Of a stretch of DNA of 64,000 nucleotides, positions 46,217 through 55,215 are shown piece after piece. The stretch lies in contig NZ_FOYZ01000009.1 in the NCBI RefSeq assembly GCF_900112775.1, forward strand, positions 102,830 to 166,829. The letters are read 5' to 3'. Source of the DNA: Anaeromicropila populeti (GTDB taxonomy: Bacteria > Bacillota > Clostridia > Lachnospirales > Lachnospiraceae). Position 1 is the stretch's first letter, and every line of letters begins with the position of its first letter. The position numbers and the translations under genes were made by a program. The notes under the pieces were generated by a model. The model was given only the letters and a program-made list of their open reading frames with translations, was not told the DNA's origin and did no database searches.

Positions 46217-47401
46217 TTATTCCTTTAATACAACCTCATAGGTTTTTAAAAGCTGGCTGATCTCTTCCTTATACTCTGGATTTTTATTCATAATCTCAAT
46301 AATGGCATCCACCTGTTCCTTTTTCACTTTAAAATTAAAATCTATTCTATCCCTTAATTTTTGTCTTTTCACATTTAGCTTATGTCTAATTTCAACCATT
46401 TCCTTACTGTCAATAATAGCTGCTGCCTGATAAATCCAAATTTCACAATCCTGAAGGTTTGCCTGCTTTAATTCACTCATTAATATTGTATTATAATAAT
46501 TCAAAGAATCTGTATTGCTCCGATACTTTTCTTCTGCCTTTTTTGCAAGAAGATACTGCTCCCAAAGCTGCTGTAATTCCATGGAATTTTGAACCATAAA
46601 CTTCTGATACATATAATCTAATGCATTTGTATTATTTACACATTTGATTTTCACCTTGTTCAGCAGACTGATTGCCCTGTTAAGCTTCTGTCCCACAACA
46701 AGCACCTCATACTGGTTTTTTCTTGCCTCGTAAATAATATAAATTGTAATCAAAACACCAAGTACAATTGACATGATAAAAGGAATTTTCATATCCAGTT
46801 CAAACAGTCCCGCAATTATGCTGAACATTCCAAACAAAATTAGAAGCAGTACAGCAGCTACCACCGCCAGACGCTTTAAATACTGTTGGTTATAAATAAT
46901 CTCATTCTTTTTACGCTTCCATGAACTTTTTTCCTTTTCCAAATGTCGCATGTCGTTTTCAATTTTCAACTGATATTGCTCATTGTCACGCATGTGTTTT
47001 ATTTCTTTTATCATGTCCTTTTCATATCGTGCAACATTGCGAAATTGTAAATCCGACAATTTCATTTCGCTTGATTGATATTTGGAACGTTCTCTTGTCA
47101 GCAAGATAATGTTCCGTGCAGCGTCTTCTAGTGTCTTTCTATTATCTTCTGGCATCAAATCCATTTTCTGAATATCGGTTAGATAGGATGTGACCGCCTG
47201 ATATTCCATCCTTGCTTCCTCTATTTGCCTGTCTGCCTCCGCAATTTGCTCACAGCTCTCTTTTATAAAGCTGGCTCTGTCTTTTTTAGATTTCACATTC
47301 ACAGTGCTGGTCTCTAAATCCAGACTTGTTTTTTCTTCTATCTCGTTTTCCTTAGGCAAATCTGTTTTCTCTACTGTTTTTTTTCTCTTCAAAATACTCA
47401 T
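46217..47401 (-). CDS. Coiled-coil protein with a central membrane hairpin, unknown function
   Basis: Not a family I can name. 394 residues: a charged N-terminus (Lys/Glu-rich, 1-45), a long coiled coil (about 50-175), two membrane helices at about 180-200 and 206-226, and a second helical region to the end. Both coils would lie on the same (cytoplasmic) side. It is last in a four-gene operon with the helical-repeat, Hsp70-like and DUF5717-like proteins (spacing 16 bases), and could be the membrane anchor of a complex. No enzyme motif seen. Confidence 0.75.
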   Translation of the reverse strand: MSILKRKKTVEKTDLPKENEIEEKTSLDLETSTVNVKSKKDRASFIKESCEQIAEADRQIEEARMEYQAVTSYLTDIQKMDLMPEDNRKTLEDAARNIILLTRERSKYQSSEMKLSDLQFRNVARYEKDMIKEIKHMRDNEQYQLKIENDMRHLEKEKSSWKRKKNEIIYNQQYLKRLAVVAAVLLLILFGMFSIIAGLFELDMKIPFIMSIVLGVLITIYIIYEARKNQYEVLVVGQKLNRAISLLNKVKIKCVNNTNALDYMYQKFMVQNSMELQQLWEQYLLAKKAEEKYRSNTDSLNYYNTILMSELKQANLQDCEIWIYQAAAIIDSKEMVEIRHKLNVKRQKLRDRIDFNFKVKKEQVDAIIEIMNKNPEYKEEISQLLKTYEVVLKE

Positions 47402-47417
47402 AGCTTCACCTTCACAA

Positions 47418-48254
47418 CTAACTTACTTCCTTTCTATACTTGTTTTTCCAAGACAAAAGCAGTCGATCCACTTCCTCAAAAAACTTAGCAGCTTCACCAT
47501 TTCTTTTAAATTCCTCCAGTTTCTTATACGGTTCGAACACCTGCTGACTTGTAACATCCTGCCGAACCTTTTCCATTTCCTGTTCATAGGTACTTATCGT
47601 TCCTTCATCCACTCGATATGTTTCTGTGACTTTATCCAGTTTTTCTTTCAATCCACCAAGCTGAAGTGCTAAAATAAAATATTTGAGAGTTTCCACCTTC
47701 CGATTCATACAATAGGCCTGTTCAAACTTCTGGGCAGCCTCACAAAAGGTTGCAATATGCAGCAGGGTAATTCCATAATTATGAAGCAAATTTCCCAACT
47801 GCTCCTGCGTAAAAACAGAAGACTCCTTCTGATTTAAAATAATATCGTACTCCTTTGCTGCAAATGCATAATTTCCATTTTTCAAATACTGATCTGCTTT
47901 CTTTTTTCTTCTTTCTATACTAGTTAAACCCGCCAGCTGATCCATAACGAGAATCAGTTCCTTTATTTCACCTTCTGTATAATAATCTGTACTGCAAAGA
48001 ATTGTCACAACAATACTTTTTAAGTCCATTTTGCCTTCCATCGCCGATTCCAGTTTTTTAACAAGCATGTCCATTTCTAACTGATTCTTAATCCAATCAT
48101 AAAGCATCTGGTTAAAAAACTCTTCTTCTATAATATATATATTTTCATACATGTAATAACACAACTCTTCTATTGTATAAAGATAAATATCCGACATTTC
48201 AACATGAAACGGCACAGCAGCTTCTGCTCCACTGCACAATATAAATTTGCCCAT
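47418..48254 (-). CDS. Helical-repeat (TPR-like) protein, unknown function
   Basis: A 278-residue protein. N-terminal segment MGKFILCSGAEA, then a mostly helical body with TPR-like pairs: ADQYLKNGNYAFAAKEYDIIL (about 138-157) and NLLHNYGITLLHIATFCEAAQKF (about 171-193, the second given in part as a motif). It ends in a basic helix. The ATG at 48254 has GGAGGG five bases before it; the frame is open another 25 codons into the upstream gene, which is unlikely. It follows the Hsp70-like gene by 19 bases. Likely a protein-binding subunit. Confidence 0.75.
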   Translation of the reverse strand: MGKFILCSGAEAAVPFHVEMSDIYLYTIEELCYYMYENIYIIEEEFFNQMLYDWIKNQLEMDMLVKKLESAMEGKMDLKSIVVTILCSTDYYTEGEIKELILVMDQLAGLTSIERRKKKADQYLKNGNYAFAAKEYDIILNQKESSVFTQEQLGNLLHNYGITLLHIATFCEAAQKFEQAYCMNRKVETLKYFILALQLGGLKEKLDKVTETYRVDEGTISTYEQEMEKVRQDVTSQQVFEPYKKLEEFKRNGEAAKFFEEVDRLLLSWKNKYRKEVS

Positions 48255-48273
48255 ATTTTCCCTCCAAATCACT

Positions 48274-49548
48274 CTACAAATGAATTTCTTTTTCCCATAC
48301 TCTGTTGGTGGACGGATAAAAATCTCCAAAACCTTTATCCTTTACTTTTATTAAAAATGTCTTTCTTTCTAAAAACTGTACCTGAACCTCCAGTCTGGTC
48401 GTTCTATTTGGCCTTCCTTCTATTGGATCGATATGAAGAAAATAATTCGTCCGCACATGATCAATCATGCTATAAACCTCTATTTCCAACTCTGTCTCGT
48501 CATCTTCAATCACTGAAATCATTCTATGTGCATCCATCCAGGGAATTCCTGCCTCCACAAGTAATACACGCTCCATTTTAGTATCTTTATACACTCGGAT
48601 TGAAACCTCCACATATGTCATTTCTTCCCCTAATATAACATAATTTTTCAGCTTCCCGTTCCCATCCATCTCTTTTGCCCCATAGCAAGCTCCAACCGTA
48701 TATAGATTATGGCCTATAAAAATTCTCCGTCCCACACACAAATCTTCTAATACCCAGTTTGCCCAGCTTCCTTCAAAGCCTTTTCCTGTTACATAAATAG
48801 TAGTTACTACCCGCTTGTGAAGCACGCTTTTTGCAATGGATTCAAAAATATAGGCTTTCTCTGGCTCCTCTGTAAATTCAGGGTACATCTCATAACTAAT
48901 GGTATCACGAAAACTTTTTTCCTCTATGCCAATTGTCTGTGGCTGAAATCTTCGGTTAATGAAAATCCGGTAAAAAGTTAGTCCATTTTCATTATAGTCA
49001 AATAACCCTACATCATTCATCCAAAGCTCCTTTTTTTGACTGAGAGCATAATAAATGTAGCTTTGCCTGTGGCTAATTACCCTGCACCGAGCCGTTCCAA
49101 TCCCCAACTCCTCCAGTGCAGCATAAATTGCGTTTACAAGCACTTCATTCATATCAGAAACAGTAATAACCATTCTATGAATTGCTTCCGATGGAAAATA
49201 AAATTTTAACAGGCTTAAACTTTTACGAAAAAATTTATTTAGTATTTCTACGTAAGAAAAAGTTTTATCTAGATAGACAATAGTTTCTCCCTGTTGGATT
49301 TTCTGGATAAAGTCCGTTAAAACTGGAACACCCTCTCGATTACCATAGGAAATTGCATTTTCACCATAAAACCACTCTCCTGTTTCCTTTTTTACTGCCA
49401 GTACAGTAGGAATTAGAAACACTTCCTTCTCGGTATATAGTGAAAGGGACTTAGGTTCAAATGCTTTTTCATCATAGCAGCTTATCTGGGTAAACTCATT
49501 ACATAGATCAAATCCTACATATAACGTCTGATTATCGATTTTAAACAC
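48274..49548 (-). CDS. Hsp70/actin-fold-like protein (DUF5716-like)
   Basis: A 424-residue protein which I associate, from memory, with DUF5716. Segments line up with the Hsp70 ATPase plan: VGFDLCNEFTQIS (phosphate-1-like), FLIPTVLAVKKETGEWFYG (as the RTTPSVVAF...GE region), MVITVSDMNEVLVNAIYAALEELGI, a DVGLFDYNENG (phosphate-2-like) and YVTGKGFEGSWANWVLEDL then TVGACYGA. The usual Gly-rich loops are weak, so nucleotide binding may be lost or changed. The C-terminal 120 residues are beta-rich. It ends the gene cluster's core, three bases after the DUF5717-like gene. Confidence 0.7.
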   Translation of the reverse strand: MFKIDNQTLYVGFDLCNEFTQISCYDEKAFEPKSLSLYTEKEVFLIPTVLAVKKETGEWFYGENAISYGNREGVPVLTDFIQKIQQGETIVYLDKTFSYVEILNKFFRKSLSLLKFYFPSEAIHRMVITVSDMNEVLVNAIYAALEELGIGTARCRVISHRQSYIYYALSQKKELWMNDVGLFDYNENGLTFYRIFINRRFQPQTIGIEEKSFRDTISYEMYPEFTEEPEKAYIFESIAKSVLHKRVVTTIYVTGKGFEGSWANWVLEDLCVGRRIFIGHNLYTVGACYGAKEMDGNGKLKNYVILGEEMTYVEVSIRVYKDTKMERVLLVEAGIPWMDAHRMISVIEDDETELEIEVYSMIDHVRTNYFLHIDPIEGRPNRTTRLEVQVQFLERKTFLIKVKDKGFGDFYPSTNRVWEKEIHL

Positions 49549-49551
49549 CCC

Positions 49552-52500
49552 CTATTCTAATGGCTGGAACATCTGTGCAACAATTGCTTCTGTTTCCAAA
49601 TACTGCCTCATCAGCTCCATCACCGTTTTACTGTCCTGTACTTCCCTCGCCATCAGCATTAGATTCAGAAACGAAAACTTATTATCTTCTGATGAAAAAT
49701 CCTGCTCATACTGCACATGTATGCTTTCGGTAATAGTTTCCTCCATACCGTCATCCTCAGTAATATAATACATCAGCCTTTCATTATGAAATAAAATGAA
49801 TTCCTTCACAAAAATTCCATAGCACATATCCTTCATTTCTTCTTGCCTGAACTTCATTCCATCTGAAGTGTCAGACTCAATTGTATAGTGAATCATCACC
49901 TTGTTGTTAGGATTGGTCCGGTATTCCACAAAATATTTATTGGCAATGCAATGAGGAATGTGCATAACTTTTTGAAACTCCTTAAAAAATGAAAATACAA
50001 TGCCTTTTCGTGCTAATCCACTTAAATGGACATCCACAAACTCTAATTCCTGGCTATTAAGCTGATGTAACGTACTCTTATATTTTAAAACTGCAATTAA
50101 TAAAATTTGGTTTTCCTCAAACTGCAATTCCTGTTCCATAACAGAAAACAAGGAATCTGGTATTAACCGCTCCTTTACCATGTATTTGTAAGCAAAATAG
50201 TTTAGAAAGCTTTGCACCAGTATTTTATTCCTTTCCGGTTTCTTATAGTAGGAAAGAAAAACATCAACCGACTGAGACTTGCATTTCTCCGTAAACAGAC
50301 ACTGGCTTAGATACATTTCCTCTAGCAGTAACATATCAACAGAATAGATTCTTCCAGCATCCCAAAGCTGCTTCATTTCCTTCGTTGTTCCATTGAAATG
50401 CTTTGCTGCATACTCCACAATTTCCTGGTTATGCTTTCCCATTCTCACTGTATCATATGCCATATTCACAATCAGCTTATTTGGCTCTTCCTGTTTCTGA
50501 ATATATTTTTTCAGAAAACGCACCAGTTTTTTCATTGAATTATTTTCATATCCATACTGTGCTAACAGTTCCAGCATATTATCGTCTATATCACGCAGCA
50601 TACATAATTCCATAAGCTTTACACGATCTTGTGAGGATACTTTATGAAAGTCAATTGTCTGTAACAAGCTGTCCAGTTCATCGCCCTGCATGGAATCATA
50701 GAAATAGGATGCCAGCTTAACAATGCAATGGTTTCTAAAATTATCCTCTAATTCTTCCATCAATAATAGTTTTTTTCTCATAGAAACCGCATTCTGTGCG
50801 TACTTATGATAACTTTCCATTTGCTCATACAAATGCAACAAAAGCATGCCGTTGTCAGCCGCATACGGCATGCAATAATCCGCCAGTTCATCCAAATGCA
50901 GAAGTTTGTTTAACGTAAATTCTACTGTTGTGCAATATCGGTTTTCTCGGGAGTCAACTAAAAATACATTGGAATTTTCCGTAAAAATATGAATATAAGC
51001 CTTGCCATCCTCTAACGGAACATATATTTCTTCTGTCAGCTCCTTATGACATACAACCACACCAACCATATTTGCGTTGTGACATTGTATTTCATGTCGA
51101 AACATCACATATGGCAGATACACCGCATATTCTTTACATATTGTATCTTTATTGATTAATTCTTCATAAATAATTGCTAAGAATTCATTTACAGCCCTTT
51201 TCTCTAGCTGGCATATGGCAAATTCCTTTATCTTCTTCTCGTATTGTAAATAAATATCCCCATACTGTTCTTTGTTATAAATCATATTAGCATATAAAAA
51301 TGCAGCCTTCCGCTCATTTAAATTACTTTGAAAAGAAAAATAAAGCAATACAGCCTGTGGAAAAATATAAAACAAATTCTCCTCTACAGAGTCCATATAA
51401 AATTCATATAACTGGGTAATCCGCAGCTGCTTTTCCACTCCACGGGCAAACCATCTGTTATATTTAACTGCTGCCTTTTGAGCCTTAATCAACATTGTAC
51501 AAATTGTGTGTAATATTTCATCATTTTCTTCCCGTTCAAAAAGCTGCTTCATATTACGGAATACAACCAAATGAAAGCCTTTCATCCTCCCTGCCAGATA
51601 CACATAACGCTCTATGATTTCATCTGTAATATAATTTTCTTTTACCATCCAGTTTAGCACCTGAATCGTTTCCCTGTTCAGCTCATGCAAAAGTCCAGCA
51701 TCCATGCGGTACAAATTAGCTAATTCCAAATATAAAACCGAACTTTTGGAGCCCTTTTTTAAGTTCTGCAAAATTGCCCTTTTCTTTTTTTCAGGATTTT
51801 CTTCATAGCTCTGATCTAAATATAACAAAAACCAGAACAGCTGCCAGCAGTCTTCTTTCTTCTGGTACTGTTTTTCAATCCGCTCCCTTGCTTCTTCGAT
51901 GCTCCCGTGATCCTTTTGATACAAAGCATTCAAGTACCAATACGCACATAAAATAAATGGAGCACTTTCCTTCCATTGTTCTTCTTTTTCCCGAAGCTGT
52001 CCAAACAGCGTCTGAACCTTCTCATCGTTTTCCTCCATAATAGCCAGATGCAGCTTTAACAACTCGTATTCCTGCCCATGCAGTTCATAAAAGTTCTGAA
52101 TGCTCTGATTTACCTCCAGCATATACTGTTCCACCGCTATACGGTTCATACGGAAATTTAAATAACTCCTGGTAAACTCCAGGGATGCACTGTGATAATT
52201 CCGTATTTTTCTTTTTGTTCCGTCCATTTTATAACAATAAGCCACAATCTCAATCGTAAAGCTTTGATGTGACGTTCTCAAGAAAAGCTTTCCATAATTT
52301 TTACCTGGATGCATATGACTAGGATCCATTCTATATTCCAGGATATACTGGTTCCCAATAAAATTATCTGTCCACAAAATTTTATGCTCTGGAATAATAA
52401 AATCGGAATCTGTGGTAATGCGAATCTCCGAATAACCCCAGTTGTCTTTACGAATGGTAAGCTTATCCTGAAATGTCTCCTGTACCTCTTCATATTCCAG

Positions 52501-53097
52501 AAAAGACTTATCAATTGTAAACTGTATCCTGTCCTTTTTATGTATTGCAATCAGAAATTCCTCCAACCCATGGCTTGCTGACAAGCTTTTGCTCAAGCTT
52601 CTATATATTAGCCGGTTCTTTCTGTCATTGCTTAAAAAAACAGTTTCAAATTCTTCTGCCTTAAACACTTTAATTGCCTGGAGCCAATCCGCCTTTGCCA
52701 AATTGGCAAACTGAAAAAGATCACGAATTTTCCCCATCGTTGTATCAAAAAACGGCATTTCTACCGTTGCAAGAAAAGGAATCTCAAACTCACCTAAATT
52801 ACTTTCTATCGTTATGATACCAGAATGAGTTTCACCAGGATTCAGATTAACTGCAACATACTCATATTCGATCGTAACAACCTGACCTGCAAAAGCTGTA
52901 TTTTTTAATTTCATAAAAAAGCTGGAGCTATAAACTAATCCTTTCATATAAACTCCATCACGATTGCTCATCGTAATAGACCCACTATATTTTTTCCCAG
53001 CTTCGATACTAAATTCAATTGCTTCCTCGGAAAGCGTAACCTTTGTCAATTCGTATTCAATGATTCCTTTTGCTATTTTAGTTATTTTTTCTTTCAT
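49552..53097 (-). CDS. Large DUF5717-like protein (Ig-like N-terminus and helical repeats)
   Basis: 1,181 residues from the ATG at 53097 (GGAG before it). No signal peptide. Residues 1-320 contain two or three beta-sandwich, Ig-like domains (for example KYSGSITMSNRDG, NLNPGETHSGIITIES), and about 330-1000 is a long helical solenoid resembling degenerate TPR (NYHSASLEFTRSYLNF, LKLHLAIMEENDEKV, LFWFLLYLDQSYEE). The last 180 residues are beta-rich. I associate it from memory with DUF5717, which goes with DUF5716. No catalytic motif is visible; it may be a scaffold. First gene of the operon, divergent from the PLP aminotransferase. Confidence 0.75.
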   Translation of the reverse strand: MKEKITKIAKGIIEYELTKVTLSEEAIEFSIEAGKKYSGSITMSNRDGVYMKGLVYSSSFFMKLKNTAFAGQVVTIEYEYVAVNLNPGETHSGIITIESNLGEFEIPFLATVEMPFFDTTMGKIRDLFQFANLAKADWLQAIKVFKAEEFETVFLSNDRKNRLIYRSLSKSLSASHGLEEFLIAIHKKDRIQFTIDKSFLEYEEVQETFQDKLTIRKDNWGYSEIRITTDSDFIIPEHKILWTDNFIGNQYILEYRMDPSHMHPGKNYGKLFLRTSHQSFTIEIVAYCYKMDGTKRKIRNYHSASLEFTRSYLNFRMNRIAVEQYMLEVNQSIQNFYELHGQEYELLKLHLAIMEENDEKVQTLFGQLREKEEQWKESAPFILCAYWYLNALYQKDHGSIEEARERIEKQYQKKEDCWQLFWFLLYLDQSYEENPEKKKRAILQNLKKGSKSSVLYLELANLYRMDAGLLHELNRETIQVLNWMVKENYITDEIIERYVYLAGRMKGFHLVVFRNMKQLFEREENDEILHTICTMLIKAQKAAVKYNRWFARGVEKQLRITQLYEFYMDSVEENLFYIFPQAVLLYFSFQSNLNERKAAFLYANMIYNKEQYGDIYLQYEKKIKEFAICQLEKRAVNEFLAIIYEELINKDTICKEYAVYLPYVMFRHEIQCHNANMVGVVVCHKELTEEIYVPLEDGKAYIHIFTENSNVFLVDSRENRYCTTVEFTLNKLLHLDELADYCMPYAADNGMLLLHLYEQMESYHKYAQNAVSMRKKLLLMEELEDNFRNHCIVKLASYFYDSMQGDELDSLLQTIDFHKVSSQDRVKLMELCMLRDIDDNMLELLAQYGYENNSMKKLVRFLKKYIQKQEEPNKLIVNMAYDTVRMGKHNQEIVEYAAKHFNGTTKEMKQLWDAGRIYSVDMLLLEEMYLSQCLFTEKCKSQSVDVFLSYYKKPERNKILVQSFLNYFAYKYMVKERLIPDSLFSVMEQELQFEENQILLIAVLKYKSTLHQLNSQELEFVDVHLSGLARKGIVFSFFKEFQKVMHIPHCIANKYFVEYRTNPNNKVMIHYTIESDTSDGMKFRQEEMKDMCYGIFVKEFILFHNERLMYYITEDDGMEETITESIHVQYEQDFSSEDNKFSFLNLMLMAREVQDSKTVMELMRQYLETEAIVAQMFQPLE

Positions 53098-53177
53098 GGT
53101 ATGTCTCCTTGCTTTTTCTTGAAAAATAGCTATAATAATTATAACACTACACGAAAAAAAAGAAAAGAAAAAGGGTG

Positions 53178-54290
53178 ATGACATTGCATAATCAATTAAC
53201 CAATCATAAAGAGCATTTTCATGGCAGTGACCTGGAAAAAATTGAGCAAATCTATCATATAAAGAAAGAATCTATTACCAGTTTTTCCGCCAATGTGAAT
53301 CCTCTGGGAATTTCCTTCCGTTTAAGAGAAACACTGACAAGCCATATTGATGCTATAGCAACTTATCCTGACAGAAAATATACCAGTCTCAGGAATTCCA
53401 TCAGCCAATATGTAAATGCCCCTTCAGAGCATATTATCGTTGGAAATGGTTCCACTGAATTAATATCCATATTAATTCAGTCAAGGAAACCTAAGCAAAC
53501 ACTAATCCTTGGTCCTACTTATTCAGAATACCAACGTGAGATTACATTACAAAATGGGATTTGTGAATATTTTCCCTTGCAGGAGGATAAAGAATTTCAA
53601 TTGGATTTAAATGCATTACTAGAACACTTAACTTCTGATATTGATTTATTTATTCTATGTAATCCTAACAATCCAACTTCTTCTGTGTTAACTACCCAGC
53701 AGCTGTATCTGATTTTACAAACATGCAGGGAACATGGTATTTTTGTTATGATTGACGAAACGTATGTAGAATTTGCACCTGATATTAGTGCGATTACTGC
53801 TATCCCTCTCACAAGCCAGTTCCAGAATCTGATTGTGCTAAGAGGAGTATCTAAATTTTTTGCAGCTCCTGGCCTTCGTCTTGGCTATGGGGTTTGTAGC
53901 TGCCCTGAGCTTCTGACCGTGATAAATGAAAAGAAAAATCCTTGGACAATTAATTCCTTAGCAGCAATTGCAGGTGAAATTATGTTTCAGGATCAGGAGT
54001 ATATTGATGCAACCAGAACATTAATTCATAATGAGCGAACAAGAATTGTAACTAGATTAAGAGAAAATCCTAATTTGAAAGTCTTTGAACCCTATGGCAA
54101 TTTTGTACTGGTAAAGCTTCTTAACACCTCCCTTACTTCACAGGACGTATTTGATGCTGCCATTAGGAAAGGACTTATGATACGTGACTGCTCCGGATTC
54201 TCTTTTTTAAATGACCAGTTTATCCGTTTTTGTTTTATGTCACCTGAAAAAAATGATGAACTTACTACCTTACTTTTAGATTTGATTTAA
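53178..54290 (+). CDS. PLP aminotransferase, CobD/HisC-like
   Basis: Class I/II PLP enzyme of about 370 residues. N-terminal HGSDLEKIEQIY and FSANVNPLGIS are typical of threonine-phosphate decarboxylase (CobD), while the family overlaps with histidinol-phosphate aminotransferase. Other motifs: GNGSTELI, CNPNNPTSS, IDETYVEF, and VSKFFAAPGLRLGYG with the PLP lysine. No cobalamin or histidine genes are adjacent, so the substrate is open. The start is unclear: GTG 53175, ATG 53178 or TTG 53184 all follow AAGGG. A shared terminator follows. Confidence 0.8.
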   Translation: MTLHNQLTNHKEHFHGSDLEKIEQIYHIKKESITSFSANVNPLGISFRLRETLTSHIDAIATYPDRKYTSLRNSISQYVNAPSEHIIVGNGSTELISILIQSRKPKQTLILGPTYSEYQREITLQNGICEYFPLQEDKEFQLDLNALLEHLTSDIDLFILCNPNNPTSSVLTTQQLYLILQTCREHGIFVMIDETYVEFAPDISAITAIPLTSQFQNLIVLRGVSKFFAAPGLRLGYGVCSCPELLTVINEKKNPWTINSLAAIAGEIMFQDQEYIDATRTLIHNERTRIVTRLRENPNLKVFEPYGNFVLVKLLNTSLTSQDVFDAAIRKGLMIRDCSGFSFLNDQFIRFCFMSPEKNDELTTLLLDLI

Positions 54291-54293
54291 TGA

Positions 54294-54335
54294 AAAAAAC
54301 ACGCTTTATCATTCTTGATAAAACGTGTTTTTTTT
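54294..54335. terminator. Bidirectional terminator
   Basis: AAAAAACACGCTTTATCA pairs with TGATAAAACGTGTTTTTT across a TTCT loop, with A and T runs on both sides. It lies between the convergent aminotransferase and phosphoesterase genes. Confidence 0.85.
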
Positions 54336-55194
54336 ATGATACGATTCCCAGTTCTTTTGCTGCTCTTCTCCAATAAAGTTCTGGTATGTTATTGTTTTTA
54401 GCATTAATACCGTCGCTGACTGCCATATCATAGGCAGCCTTGGCACATAACGGTCCCATGTTAATTCCCGTTTCCATGGATTTCAAAATGCACTTAGGCC
54501 AGACATACGCCTTTTCCATGAGAGAACTTTTGAGAAAAAAACATTCCACTTCTTTAAAATCAAAGGGCAGTGATATGAGCTGATATTCCCATTTGTTCTG
54601 TTTCCATTCCAGCATTGCAAAGTGAGCAGTTGCCGGACATCCTATGGCAACTCCTACTGAACCAGGATTAATCAATAATTTATTACAATATTGGTAAGAA
54701 AATTGTCTGTGAGTGTGGCCACATAACAAATAGTCTGTTGTCAGCTCCTCCATATATTCTCTCGTTTTTTCTGAATTCGCATATAGCAGTTCTCTGGAAG
54801 AACAAGGCGAACCATGTACCATCGTAATGGGCGCTGTCCCTTCAATCTGAATTACCCTGCAATTTTCCTGCTGCCGGAAATGTTCAATGTCAGCAGCTGT
54901 TATATGTTCATAAGTGTATAGCAGGCTTCCTCTGTAAGAGGAATATTCCCAATTATCACTTTTTCCGTCCTTATGGTCGATAAAATACTCTTCCCTGTTT
55001 CCTCTTATGTGAAACGTCATATAGTTATGATCTAATTCTTTTATAAGTCCCAGCGTTCTTTCCGGATTGGGACAATCACTAATATTATCCCCCAGAAATA
55101 GTATACCGTCTACCTGGTTATGTTCAATATAGGAAATACATGTTTCAAAAGCAATGTAATTGCTATGAATATCACTTAAAACAGCAAGTTTCAT
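54334..55194 (-). CDS. Metallophosphoesterase (YfcE/calcineurin-like)
   Basis: A 286-residue phosphoesterase with all metal motifs: LSDIHSN (residues 6-12), LGDNISD, RGNREE, MVHGSP and CGHTHRQF, then NPGSVG. The C-terminal 80 residues (from about 205) are extra and helical with Cys and Trp. Cytosolic. Substrate unknown. Its stop overlaps the bidirectional terminator by a few bases. It follows the HD-GYP gene by 21 bases, so the two are likely co-expressed. Confidence 0.92.
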   Translation of the reverse strand: MKLAVLSDIHSNYIAFETCISYIEHNQVDGILFLGDNISDCPNPERTLGLIKELDHNYMTFHIRGNREEYFIDHKDGKSDNWEYSSYRGSLLYTYEHITAADIEHFRQQENCRVIQIEGTAPITMVHGSPCSSRELLYANSEKTREYMEELTTDYLLCGHTHRQFSYQYCNKLLINPGSVGVAIGCPATAHFAMLEWKQNKWEYQLISLPFDFKEVECFFLKSSLMEKAYVWPKCILKSMETGINMGPLCAKAAYDMAVSDGINAKNNNIPELYWRRAAKELGIVS

Positions 55195-55215
55195 CTTTTT
55201 CCCTCTTTCTAGAAC

